From Actinoplanes octamycinicus (GTDB taxonomy: Bacteria > Actinomycetota > Actinomycetes > Mycobacteriales > Micromonosporaceae), in assembly GCF_014205225.1 (NCBI RefSeq), contig NZ_JACHNB010000001.1:8971501-9035500 (forward strand): a stretch of DNA of 64,000 nt. Direction: 5' to 3'. The position numbers were made by a program, and so were the translations under genes. How positions within the stretch are numbered: position 1 is the first letter of the stretch; each line of letters starts with the position of its first letter. Positions 1 through 8,059 of this stretch are shown here, piece by piece. The notes beneath the pieces are model-generated. The model ran no database searches, was not told the DNA's origin, and saw nothing but the letters and a program-made list of their open reading frames with translations.

Positions 1-274
1 GCAGGAACCGGTCGCGCAGCTCCTCGGGGGTGACCCAGGGCGACTGCGGCTTGTCCGCGCCGGGCAGGCCGGCGGCGGCGAGCAGCTCGGCGGCGTAGGC
101 GGACGGGGGGCCCAGCCGCGCGGTCAGCGTGCCGGCGCCCTCGGCGAGGACCTCGGCCAGATGCTCCGGGAGGTCGTCGAGCAGCTCCTCGCGGGTGGCC
201 TCGGGCAGGCCGCCGAGCGCCAGGCGCACCTCGGCCACGTACCCGGTGATCTCGTCCTCTGCGATGTCCTTCAC
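1..274 (-). CDS. HAAS-domain protein, N-terminal part (runs off the window)
   Basis: Only the first 91 codons are present. The GTG start overlaps the PadR stop codon (GTGA), so the two genes are translationally coupled. The visible part begins MKDIAEDEITGYVAEVRLAL and continues with LPEATREELLDDLPEHLAEV, an acidic helical hairpin typical of the HAAS (DUF1700-like) domain. In actinobacteria and firmicutes this domain is often encoded directly behind a PadR regulator and precedes membrane segments. Those segments, if present, lie outside the window. The inferred role is a membrane-associated sensor or partner controlled by the PadR protein. The family call rests on the short N-terminus and the context. 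Confidence 0.75.
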   Translation of the reverse strand, partial: MKDIAEDEITGYVAEVRLALGGLPEATREELLDDLPEHLAEVLAEGAGTLTARLGPPSAYAAELLAAAGLPGADKPQSPWVTPEELRDRFL

Positions 275-600
275 GCGGTCCCCCGCTCGCGAGTCAAATC
301 GTCCATGATCGATGCGAATGCGCGCCAGCCCTTGCCGTTGCGGTCGAGCTCCGCCCGGCCGGCGGCGTTGAGCGCGTAGTACTTGCGGTGCGGCCCCTCG
401 TCGCTGGGGACCACGTAGGTGTTCAGGAAGCCGTTGGCATAGAGCCGGCGCAGCGTGCCGTACACCGAGGCGTCGCCGACCTCCTGCAGACCGGCGGCGC
501 GCAGCCGGCGCACGATGTCGTAGCCGTAGCCGTCCTCGTCACGCAGGACGGCGAGCACGGCCAGATCCAGCACGCCCTTGAGGAGCTGGGTCGTATCCAC
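271..600 (-). CDS. PadR-family transcriptional regulator
   Basis: A small winged-helix repressor of about 109 residues. The PadR core is clear: TQLLKGVLDLAVLAVLRDED, then GYDIVRRLRAAGL, then GDASVYGTLRRLYANGFL and a Y-A-L-N-AAGR wing region. Three in-frame GTG codons are possible starts (600, 609 and 621). I chose 600 because the two earlier ones lie in or next to a perfect palindrome (606-619) that is probably the promoter/operator. The downstream HAAS gene overlaps by four bases, giving a two-gene autoregulated unit. The ligand is unknown. Confidence 0.85.
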   Translation of the reverse strand: MDTTQLLKGVLDLAVLAVLRDEDGYGYDIVRRLRAAGLQEVGDASVYGTLRRLYANGFLNTYVVPSDEGPHRKYYALNAAGRAELDRNGKGWRAFASIMDDLTRERGTA

Positions 601-605
601 GCACC

Positions 606-619
606 GCACAGTACTGTGC
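606..619. promoter_or_regulatory. Perfect 14-bp palindrome, likely PadR operator
   Basis: GCACAGTACTGTGC is its own reverse complement and sits immediately upstream of the chosen PadR start. A further GTAC half lies at the outer flank. PadR proteins commonly autorepress through such dyads. The assignment is by position only. Confidence 0.55.
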
Positions 620-684
620 ACTGCGAAGTACCGTCAACGCCGCCATACCGACGCGGCCGTTTTCCGGAGGCGGCAGGCGCCTAA

Positions 685-753
685 CGGTCGTCGGCTGGCC
701 TCCATGGGTGCCTCAAGGCTGTCGACACACCCATGGAAGCCAGCCGACGACCG
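685..753. repeat. Long imperfect inverted repeat (26-bp arms, 17-nt loop)
   Basis: Arms 685-710 and 728-753 are complementary at 25 of 26 positions (core GGTCGTCGGCTGGC / GCCAGCCGACGACC). The structure sits 3' of the MMPL gene beyond the tandem array and 5' of padR. It could be a transcription terminator for the leftward MMPL operon or a small mobile-element remnant. No U-tract is visible. Confidence 0.7.
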
Positions 754-799
754 CGCCCCGCGCAAGCGGCCGGGCGCAGGGCCGAGAACGACGGACAGG

Positions 800-1195
800 C
801 GGCGTGGCAAGAGGAACGGCGGCGCGGGAAGAGGACCGCCGTCGCGGGAGAAGGAACGGCGGCGCGGGAAGGGGAAACAGGCGGCACGGGAGAAGGAACG
901 GCGGCGCGGGAAGGGGAACGGGCGGCACGGAAAGGGAACGGGCGGCGCGGAAAGGGAACGGGCGGCGCGGAAAGGGAACGGGCGGCGCGGAAAGGGAACG
1001 GGCGGCACGGAAAGGGAACGGGCGGCACGGAAAGGGAACGGCGGCGCGGAAAGGGAACGGGCGGCGCGGAAAGGGAACGGGCGGCGCGGAAAGGGAACGG
1101 GCGGCGCGGAAAGGGAACGGGCGGCACGGAAAGGGAACGGGCGGCACGGAAAGGGAACGGCGGCGCGGAAAGGGAACGGGCGGCGCCGCGAGTGC
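800..1195. repeat. Tandem repeat array, about 20-bp unit with 119-bp higher-order period
   Basis: From about 921 the unit CGGCGCGGAAAGGGAACGGG repeats with almost no change. The 10-mer AAAGGGAACG occurs 13 times between 931 and 1179. Units carry either GGCGC or GGCAC, and one 19-bp unit recurs. The order CGC-CGC-CGC-CAC-CAC-CGC(19 bp) occurs twice (941-1059 and 1060-1178), so a 119-bp block was duplicated. The 800-920 stretch is a decayed version. Open frames through it are repeat artefacts (RKGNGRRGKGTGG type). Together with the hairpin at 685-753 it fills the 600-bp gap between padR and the MMPL gene; no gene is supported there. Confidence 0.95.
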
Positions 1196-1224
1196 GGCGC
1201 CGCCCGGGATGATTCGGCGAAGGG

Positions 1225-3405
1225 TCAGACGGAGGCGGGCTGGGTGTCGGCGCGGCGAGCGGCGGCGGCCTTGCGCTCCAGAGCGGCCCCCTCCACGTCC
1301 AGCTCCGGGAGCCAGCGCAGCCAACGCGGCAGCCACCAGGCGGAGCGGCCCAGCAGGGCCATCGCCGCCGGGACGGCGATCATGCGGACCACGAAGGCGT
1401 CGAAGGCGATGCCGACGGCCAGGGCGAAGGCGATCGGCTTGACCGTGTCGTTGCCCTCCGGGACGAACGCGGCGAAGACCGCGAACATGATGGTCGCGGC
1501 GGCGACCACGACCGGGGCGGCCTGGCGGAAACCGGTGACGATGGCGTCCCGCGGGGCGGCGCCGTGGGCGTGCGCCTCGTGCATCCGGGAGACCAGGAAG
1601 ACCTGGTAGTCCATGGCCAGGCCGAACAGGATGCCGACGATGATGATCGGCGCGAGGCTGATGATCGGGCCGGTCGAGCCGGCGTTGACCAGGTCGGCCA
1701 GCCAGCCCCACTGGAAGACCGCGACCGTGGCGCCGAACGCCGCGCCGATCGTGAGCAGGAAGCCGAGCACCCCGACGACCGGCACCAGCAGTGAGCGGAA
1801 GACCAGCACCAGCAGCACGAACGCCAGGCCGACGACGAGCGCCAGGTAGACCGGCAGGGCGTCGTTGAGTTTCTGGGAGACGTCGATGCTGATCGCGGTC
1901 TGGCCGGTGACGTACACGGTGGCGCCGTCACCGTCGGCGACCGTGTCCCGGATCGAGTGCACCAGGTCGACGGTCTTCTGGTCCTCCGCGCCGGAGGCCG
2001 GGATCACCGTGATCAGCGCGGCGGTCTGCTTCTGGTCCGGCCGGGGCGGCTGGGCCAGGGCGACGTCCGGCAGCGCGGCGATCTGCTTCTGCACGGTGGC
2101 CGCGTACGACACCGCGTCGGGGCCGTCGACCAGGATCAGCAGCGGGGCGGAGACGCCCGGCCCGAACCGCTGGTCGATGATCGCGTCGGCCTTGGCCTGG
2201 GTGCTGCCCTCCGGCGAGCGCTGCGCCAGGGTGGTCTGCATCTTGACGAACGGCAGCGCGATCACGGCGAGCGCGAGCACCGCCAGGACCAGGGAGATCA
2301 CCCGCTGGTGGGTGACCATGTGCGCCCAGCCGCGGATGAAGCCGCGCCCCTCGGCGACGGTCTCCCCGGTCGGCGCCGCGTCCCGGAGCTTGCGGGGCAG
2401 CGCCTTGCGGCCGATGAACCCGAGGATCGCCGGGACCAGGGTGATCGCGACGAGCACGGCGACCACGATGGTGGCCGAGGCGGCCAGGCCCATCTCGGTG
2501 AGGAACGGGATGCCGACCACGGAGAGGCCGGCCAGGGCGATCACCACGGTCAGGCCGGCGGTCACCACGGCCGAGCCGGCGGTGCCCACCGCGTACGCCG
2601 CGGCGGACTCGACGTCCTTGCCGGCGCGCAGCTCGTGCCGGAACCGGGTGACGATGAACAGCGCGTAGTCGATGCCGACCGCCAGGCCGAGCATCACCGC
2701 CAGGATCGGGGTGGTCGACTGGAGCTGGACGAAGCCGGACAGCGTGGTGATGCCGGCGACGCCGATGCCGACCCCGATGATCGCGGTCAGCAGGTTCATC
2801 CCGGCGGCGATCAGCGAGCCGTAGCTCAGCGCCAGCACGATCAGCGCGACCAGCACACCGATGCCCTCGGAGGCGCCGCCGATGTCGGCCGCGTTGCTCA
2901 GCGCCTCACCGCGCGCCTCGACGGTCACGCCCCCCTGGCCGGCCTTCGCCAGCGCGTCGGTGATGGCGGCGCGCTGCTCGTCGGTCACCTCGGACGGCTG
3001 CACGCCGTAGGTGACCGTGCTGAGCGCGGTGCTCAGGTCGCGGGACACGGCCGGCGCCTGCTTGTCGAACGGGTCGCTGACCACCACCACGCCGGGCAGC
3101 TTGCCGAACCCGGCCACCGCCTGGGCGACCTGGCCGGCCACCGCCGGGTCGGTGATCTTCTGCCCGGCCGGCGCCTGGAAGACCACCTGCACGTTCGCCC
3201 CGGCCGACGCGTCGCCGAAGCGCTGCTTCATCAGGTCGAGCGCGGTGGTCGACTCCTGACCCGGGATCCGGAAGGTGTTGACCGTCTCGCCGGACAACTT
3301 GACCGCGCCGAAGGCCACGGCCAGCAGGGCGAGCAGCCAGGCGACGGTGACGATGATGCGATGCCGGACGGCCCCGAGGCCCAGGCGGTGCAACAGCGTT
3401 GCCAT
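1225..3405 (-). CDS. MMPL/RND-family transporter
   Basis: A 726-residue inner-membrane exporter of the MMPL type, with two sets of transmembrane helices each following a large extracytoplasmic loop. The proton-relay signatures are visible twice: GLAVGIDYALFIVTRFRHEL near residue 240 and GLAMDYQVFLVSRMHEAHAHG near 598. Extracellular domains follow TM1 (SGETVNTFRIPGQES) and TM7. The start at MATLLHRLGLG is chosen because longer frames run into the upstream TetR gene; it leaves a 16-bp gap, consistent with a TetR-MMPL operon. Substrates of this class are lipids, siderophores or antibiotics. The substrate here is not predictable. Confidence 0.93.
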   Translation of the reverse strand: MATLLHRLGLGAVRHRIIVTVAWLLALLAVAFGAVKLSGETVNTFRIPGQESTTALDLMKQRFGDASAGANVQVVFQAPAGQKITDPAVAGQVAQAVAGFGKLPGVVVVSDPFDKQAPAVSRDLSTALSTVTYGVQPSEVTDEQRAAITDALAKAGQGGVTVEARGEALSNAADIGGASEGIGVLVALIVLALSYGSLIAAGMNLLTAIIGVGIGVAGITTLSGFVQLQSTTPILAVMLGLAVGIDYALFIVTRFRHELRAGKDVESAAAYAVGTAGSAVVTAGLTVVIALAGLSVVGIPFLTEMGLAASATIVVAVLVAITLVPAILGFIGRKALPRKLRDAAPTGETVAEGRGFIRGWAHMVTHQRVISLVLAVLALAVIALPFVKMQTTLAQRSPEGSTQAKADAIIDQRFGPGVSAPLLILVDGPDAVSYAATVQKQIAALPDVALAQPPRPDQKQTAALITVIPASGAEDQKTVDLVHSIRDTVADGDGATVYVTGQTAISIDVSQKLNDALPVYLALVVGLAFVLLVLVFRSLLVPVVGVLGFLLTIGAAFGATVAVFQWGWLADLVNAGSTGPIISLAPIIIVGILFGLAMDYQVFLVSRMHEAHAHGAAPRDAIVTGFRQAAPVVVAAATIMFAVFAAFVPEGNDTVKPIAFALAVGIAFDAFVVRMIAVPAAMALLGRSAWWLPRWLRWLPELDVEGAALERKAAAARRADTQPASV

Positions 3406-3421
3406 GAGGAGGTTCCCTTGT

Positions 3422-4012
3422 TCAGTGGGTGGGGGGATGCCCGAGCGCGTCGTAGGCGACGTCGACGAGCGTGGTGACCGCGTCCGGGATGACACAGTCG
3501 CGCAGGGCGACGCTGGCGACCGCGAGGGCGCCGAGCGCGCCGGTGACCCGGATCGCCCGCTCCGGGTGGGTCAGCTGCCCGGTGCCGAAGGCCGCCCCGG
3601 TGAACGGCTGGTCGCCGAAGGCCGCGGCCACCTCGTCGCCGATCATCTGCAGCGCCGCGCCGAACTCGCTCTCCGGCTCGGCCAGCAGGCAGGACAGCAT
3701 CAGCGCGACCACGCCGGGCTGGCCGAGGGCCAGACGCGCCATGCCGTCGATCACCGACCGGTCGCGGTCCGGGCCCGGCGGCAGCGGCTCGGCGATCGCC
3801 GCGACCTCGCGGATCTGCCCCACGCAGCGCTCGATGACCGCCTCCTGCAGCGCCTCCTTGGTCGGGAAGCGGTGCAGCAGGCCGGTCTTGGAGTAGCCCA
3901 CCGCGTCGGCGATGCGCTGCACCGACGTCTCCCGGAAGCCGTGCCGGGCGAAGAGGCCGGCGGCGGCGTCGAGGATCTCGTCGTCGATCTGCTGTTTGGT
4001 GGGACGGGGCAT
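3422..4012 (-). CDS. TetR-family repressor of the MMPL operon
   Basis: A 196-residue TetR protein starting MPRPTKQQIDDEILDAAAGL. The helix-turn-helix is FRETSVQRIADAVGYSKTGL (residues about 25-45), followed by the usual LLHRFPTKEALQEAVIE transition. The ligand-binding half is all helical and unassigned. It is encoded directly upstream of, and in the same direction as, the MMPL transporter, and a perfect dyad lies 22 bp upstream of its start. Self-regulation together with the exporter is the likely arrangement. A longer start at 4072 would place coding sequence over that dyad and is less likely. Confidence 0.9.
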   Translation of the reverse strand: MPRPTKQQIDDEILDAAAGLFARHGFRETSVQRIADAVGYSKTGLLHRFPTKEALQEAVIERCVGQIREVAAIAEPLPPGPDRDRSVIDGMARLALGQPGVVALMLSCLLAEPESEFGAALQMIGDEVAAAFGDQPFTGAAFGTGQLTHPERAIRVTGALGALAVASVALRDCVIPDAVTTLVDVAYDALGHPPTH

Positions 4013-4033
4013 AGGACCACCGTAGACCGTAAT

Positions 4034-4048
4034 GGACCAGACTGGTCC
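4034..4048. promoter_or_regulatory. Perfect dyad GGACCAG-A-CTGGTCC, likely TetR operator
   Basis: Seven-base arms flank one central base, placed just upstream of the TetR-MMPL operon start at 4012. The size and position suit a TetR dimer site. The rest of the 4013-4327 gap holds the presumed operon promoter and an ORF remnant at 4150-4275. Confidence 0.6.
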
Positions 4049-4149
4049 GTCGGGGACCGTGTCAGTCCCCACACGCTGTTCCGGCTTATCCGGCAGAAGC
4101 CGCGAAACACCTTCTACGGTACGGGCCGTCGACGCCCGTGTGACCGAAA

Positions 4150-4275
4150 ATCATCGGCACCCGACCCGCCGAGCTGCAGCGGCGGCTGGACCGGCCGGAC
4201 GTGTTCCTGGCCACGCTCTTCCCCGACGCGCGGCGGCTGCTGGACCGGCACTATCCGCACCTGACCAGCTCCTGA
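4150..4275 (+). pseudogene. Short ORF remnant without a start codon
   Basis: The frame reads IIGTRPAELQRRLDRPDVF, then LATLFPDARRLLDRHYPHL and TSS before TGA. It has natural-looking composition, but there is a stop codon at 4141-4143 and no ATG, GTG or TTG before the middle. It looks like the C-terminal tail of a lost gene, or chance coding-like DNA. I do not recognise the family. Confidence 0.25.
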
Positions 4276-4327
4276 ATCGATCCGGAACGGCACCCGGCGG
4301 GCCCGGCCGGCTGCCGATCATCCGGTT

Positions 4328-5476
4328 ATGACTCTCCCTCGCTGGGTGGAGCCGCTGCTGCGCGGCCGCTGGGTGGCCGCGACGCTGCTCGCCGCCGTGT
4401 TCGCGGTGGTGCTGCCGGCCGCACCGGTGGACACGGCGGAGTTCGCCGCCGCCGGGCAGCGGATCCTGGACGGGCATCTGGACGGCGTCTACGACTCCGG
4501 GTGGAATCAGGCCGGGCCGTTGCAGCTGCTGCTCAGCCGGGTGTTGATGCTCGGCGGCGCGGGCGACACGCCGGCCCTGCCGGTGCGGATGGCGGTGAAC
4601 GTCGCCCTGGTGCTCGGGTCGATGGCGCTGTGCCGCCGGTTCGGCGCCGCCGCCGGGCTGCGCGCGGCACTGCGCGAGTCGGCGGCCGGGGTGCTCGGCC
4701 TGCTCTGGTTCCTGGTGCCGGTGCCGTGGTGGGGACACCCGATCGAGCTGGCCATCCCGGCGCTGTGGGCGTACGCAAGCTTCCTGCAGGGTCGCGGGCG
4801 GACCGGAACCGCCGCCGCTCTCCTGGGCGCCTCGGTCGCGATCGCCCCCTGGGCGGTCCTGGGTTTCCCCTGCCTGCTGGCGGCGAGCGGGCTCGGCCGG
4901 GCGCTGCGGACCTGGATCCTCGCCGGGCTCGCCGGGGCGGCCGGCTATCTGCCGTTCGTGGTGGCCGGGCACTTCGGGATGTTCCGGCACGTCTGGAAGG
5001 TCGATCCGGACAGCCTGGTGCACCTGCTCTTCCCCGATCTGGCCACGGTCAGCTGGCCGTTGCGGCTGGTGCAGGCGGTCGTGGTGGCCGGTGGCTGCGC
5101 GGCGGTGGCCTGGCGGTTCCGGGACCAGCCGGTGGTCTACGCGGCGGCGCCGGCGGCGGCCCTGCTGATCCGGATGTTCGTCGACCCGGTGACCCTGCGG
5201 TACTACTGGGGGCCGGTGGCGGTGGCCATCACCCTTCTGTTCGCCCTGGTCGGCGCGGCCGAGCGGCCGTGGCGCCAGCTGCTCGCGCTGCTGCCGGGCT
5301 ACCTGGCGGTCTGCGCCGGGCTGGCGGGCAAGCAGGTGACCGGCGCGGCGGCCTGCCTGGTCGTGCTCCTCGCGGTGCTGCTGGCGGGGGTCCGGCGACC
5401 GGCTGGAACCGGCGTGGTTGAGTGGGCGGATGTCAGCAGATCTGGTGCTCACCAACGGTCCCGTCTTCACCGCTGA
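4328..5476 (+). CDS. Multi-pass membrane protein, possible GT-C-type glycosyltransferase
   Basis: A 382-residue integral membrane protein with about nine hydrophobic segments. After the first helix comes APVDTAEFAAAGQRILDGHL, then DGVYDSGWNQAGPLQLLLSR. An acidic residue in the first extracytoplasmic loop followed by a 'll-G-d-Y' pattern resembles GT87/GT-C polyprenyl-phosphate sugar transferases, but I see no decisive motif. Its end overlaps the amidohydrolase start by 47 bp in another frame, suggesting coupled expression. Function is inferred weakly; 'conserved membrane protein' is the safe name. Confidence 0.75.
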   Translation: MTLPRWVEPLLRGRWVAATLLAAVFAVVLPAAPVDTAEFAAAGQRILDGHLDGVYDSGWNQAGPLQLLLSRVLMLGGAGDTPALPVRMAVNVALVLGSMALCRRFGAAAGLRAALRESAAGVLGLLWFLVPVPWWGHPIELAIPALWAYASFLQGRGRTGTAAALLGASVAIAPWAVLGFPCLLAASGLGRALRTWILAGLAGAAGYLPFVVAGHFGMFRHVWKVDPDSLVHLLFPDLATVSWPLRLVQAVVVAGGCAAVAWRFRDQPVVYAAAPAAALLIRMFVDPVTLRYYWGPVAVAITLLFALVGAAERPWRQLLALLPGYLAVCAGLAGKQVTGAAACLVVLLAVLLAGVRRPAGTGVVEWADVSRSGAHQRSRLHR

Positions 5477-7058
5477 CCCACTGCGCGGACCGGCCGGCAC
5501 GGTGCTGGTCCGGGACGGCCGGATCGTCGCGGTCGGCGCCGACGAGGTCCGCGACCGGGCCCGGCCGGGCGCCGAGACGATCGATCTGGCCGGGCGGCTG
5601 CTGCTGCCCGGCTTCCAGGACGCGCACGTGCACGCCGTGATGGGCGGGGTCGAGCTCGGCCAGTGCGACCTGACCGGCGCCCCCGACCTGGAGGATTATC
5701 TGCGCCGGGTCCGCGACTACGCGGACGCCCACCCGGAGCTGCCGTGGATCAGCGGCGGCGGCTGGGCGATGGAGGTGTTCCCCGGCGGTGTCCCCGGCCG
5801 GGAACTGCTCGACCGGGTGGTCCCGGACCGCCCGGTCTACCTGATCAACCGGGACCACCACGGCGCGTGGGTGAACAGCCGCGCCCTGGAGCTGGCCGGC
5901 ATCGACGCGGGCACCCCGGACCCGGCCGACGGGCGGATCGACCGGCGGCCGGACGGCGTCCCGGCCGGCGGCCTGCAGGAGGGCGCCATGCAGCTGGTGG
6001 CCCGGCTGCTGCCCGAGGTCACCCGGGCCGAGCGGCTGGCCGGGCTGCTGCGCGCCCAGGCGCTGCTGCACTCGCTCGGCGTCACCGCCTGGCAGGACGC
6101 CATGCTCTGCGCGACCAACGGCTATCCGGACGTCTCCGACGCCTACCTGGAGGCGGCGAGCACCGGGCAGCTCACCGCCACGGTCGTCGGCGCGCTGTGG
6201 TGGGACCGGGAGCGCGGCGCCGAGCAGATCCCGGAGCTGCTCGCCAAGCGGGACAAGCACACCGTCGGCCGGCTGCGCAGCGACAGCGTGAAGCTGATGC
6301 TGGACGGGGTGGCGGAGAACTTCACCGCGGCGATGACCCGGCCGTACCGGGACTCGTGCGGCTGCGCGACCACGAACGCCGGGCTGTCGTTCATCGACCC
6401 GGCGGCGCTCCGGGCCTACGTGACCGAGCTGGACGCGCACGGCTTCCAGGCGCACTTCCACGCGCTCGGCGACCGGGCGGTCCGGGAGGCGCTCGACGCG
6501 GTCGAGGCGGCCCGGCGGGCCAACGGGTTCCGGGACACCCGGCCGCACCTGGCCCACCTGCAGGTGGTGCACCCGGACGACGTGCCGCGGTTCCGGGCGC
6601 TCGGCGCGACCGCGAACCTGCAGGCGTACTGGGCCTCGCACGAGCCGCAGATGGACGAGCTGACCATCCCGTTCCTGGAGCCGGCGCTGGCCGCGCGGCA
6701 GTACCCGTTCGGCGACCTGCTGCGCGCCGGGGTGCACCTGGCGGCCGGCAGCGACTGGCCGGTGACCACGCCGGATCCGCTGCAGGGCATCCACGTCGCG
6801 GTGAACCGGGCGCACCACGGCAGCAACCATCCGGCGTTCCTGCCCGGGCAGGAGCTGGACCTGGCGACCGCGCTGACCGCGTACACCGCCGGGTCGGCCT
6901 TCGTGAACCGGCTCGACGACACCGGCAGCATCCGGCCCGGCTTCCGCGCCGACCTGGTGGTGCTGGACCGCGACCCGTTCCGCGCCCCGCCCGCCGAGAT
7001 CGGCGACACCGCGGTGGCGATGACGCTGGTGGACGGCGAGGTCGTCTACTCGGCGTGA
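5430..7058 (+). CDS. YtcJ-type metal-dependent amidohydrolase
   Basis: A 542-residue enzyme of the amidohydrolase superfamily (amidohydrolase_3, YtcJ subgroup). The N-terminal beta-sandwich strand MSADLVLTNGPVFTADP leads into the metal motif GFQDAHVHAV (His66 and His68). Later metal or substrate residues are in HFHALGDRAV (about residue 342), AHLQVVHPDD and GSDWPVTTPDPL (about 440). Members hydrolyse exocyclic C-N bonds of formamides and similar compounds, and the natural substrate is usually unknown. The start at MSADL is fixed by homology even though it lies inside the upstream membrane gene. Confidence 0.9.
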   Translation: MSADLVLTNGPVFTADPLRGPAGTVLVRDGRIVAVGADEVRDRARPGAETIDLAGRLLLPGFQDAHVHAVMGGVELGQCDLTGAPDLEDYLRRVRDYADAHPELPWISGGGWAMEVFPGGVPGRELLDRVVPDRPVYLINRDHHGAWVNSRALELAGIDAGTPDPADGRIDRRPDGVPAGGLQEGAMQLVARLLPEVTRAERLAGLLRAQALLHSLGVTAWQDAMLCATNGYPDVSDAYLEAASTGQLTATVVGALWWDRERGAEQIPELLAKRDKHTVGRLRSDSVKLMLDGVAENFTAAMTRPYRDSCGCATTNAGLSFIDPAALRAYVTELDAHGFQAHFHALGDRAVREALDAVEAARRANGFRDTRPHLAHLQVVHPDDVPRFRALGATANLQAYWASHEPQMDELTIPFLEPALAARQYPFGDLLRAGVHLAAGSDWPVTTPDPLQGIHVAVNRAHHGSNHPAFLPGQELDLATALTAYTAGSAFVNRLDDTGSIRPGFRADLVVLDRDPFRAPPAEIGDTAVAMTLVDGEVVYSA

Positions 7059-7124
7059 GCCGGCGCGGGTCGTACCGGACAGCGCGCCGGTCCGGACCGA
7101 TCGTGGTCCGGACCGGTGCGGGAG

Positions 7125-7811
7125 TCAGTCCTCGTCGTCGATCTCGTGGTGACCGTGCCGCGGGGCGGCCTCGATCTCCTCGGCGACCGGCTCCTCGTCG
7201 ATCACCTCGGCGGTGACCTGCGGCGCGTCCGCCCAGAGGGCGCGCAGCTGACCCTGCATGAACTGGGTGAGCCGGCCGCGGTACTCCCGGTCGAAGTTCT
7301 CCAGCGCCTCGATCTGCTGCTGCAGCGCCTCGCGCTTGGCGCCCAGGCTGCCGACCACGTCGTCGTAGCGCTGCTGGGCCTGCAGCTTCAGCTGCTCGGC
7401 GCCGTGCAGCGCGTCCGCGCCGATGGTCTCGGCCCGCTGCCGGGCGTCGGCCACGATCTTGTCGGCGGCGCGGCGGGCCTCCTCGGCGCGGGACTGCGCC
7501 TCACGGGCCATCTGCTCGGCGGCGGCGCGCGCCTCGGTGAGCACCCGGTCGGCCTCCTGGCGCACGTTGCTGGCGTGCGCCTGGGCGTCCCGGGCGATCT
7601 GCTCGGCGGCCGCCAGCGCGTCGGTGCGGATCTTGTCCGCGTGGTGCTGAGCGCTCGCGACGTGCTCCTCCGCGGTGCGCTGGGCCAGGGCCAGCACCTG
7701 CAGGGCCTGGTTGGGCAGGCCGGGGCTGGGCAGTCCGGGGTTGGGCAGGCCGGGGTTGGGCGCGATCACCTTGTGCTCCGAGGTCTCACCGTCGGTCCCA
7801 TTGAGCAGCAC
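7125..7811 (-). CDS. DivIVA-like coiled-coil protein
   Basis: A 228-residue cytoplasmic protein starting with GTG behind an AAGGAA ribosome site. After a short N-terminus there is a Pro-Gly-Leu-Asn repeat (NPGLPNPGLPSPGLPNQ). A long Ala/Glu/Arg heptad coiled coil follows (about residues 45-185), with repeats such as AEQIARDAQAHASNVRQEAD and AEQMAREAQSRAEEARRAAD. The tail is acidic and His-rich (HGHHEIDDED). The pattern matches DivIVA/FilP/Scy-type actinobacterial scaffold proteins for polar growth or the cytoskeleton. No N-terminal DivIVA membrane-binding motif is obvious, so it may be an accessory coiled-coil protein rather than DivIVA itself. Confidence 0.75.
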   Translation of the reverse strand: MLLNGTDGETSEHKVIAPNPGLPNPGLPSPGLPNQALQVLALAQRTAEEHVASAQHHADKIRTDALAAAEQIARDAQAHASNVRQEADRVLTEARAAAEQMAREAQSRAEEARRAADKIVADARQRAETIGADALHGAEQLKLQAQQRYDDVVGSLGAKREALQQQIEALENFDREYRGRLTQFMQGQLRALWADAPQVTAEVIDEEPVAEEIEAAPRHGHHEIDDED

Positions 7812-8059
7812 TTCGACACGTTCCTTATCTGATGGTCAGTGTTTCCCACGCACCGGTCCTGCTGGTGCCGCTCCGCGAAAACCACCCGGAGCACCATGGC
7901 CGCCGAGGGGTTGTCAGCCATGATCGGCGGGATGCTACCAAGCATCGCGAGGGTCGGAGAAGACCCAGCGGACGGGGATTTGCCTGATTGATGGCTTATG
8001 CACGTTTTCTGGCCATTAGTCTCATAAGAATTCCGTCCCGATGCCCCTCAAGGACCGCC

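Noticed and set aside
921..1180. CRISPR array
   Set aside because: Units abut without unique spacers, and there are no cas genes; the same holds for the arrays at 16375, 17785 and 52060.
578..1609. Open frames across the tandem array in several directions
   Set aside because: Their products are only repeats such as GRRGKGTGGAERERAARK, produced by the array; no ribosome site or non-repeat domain.
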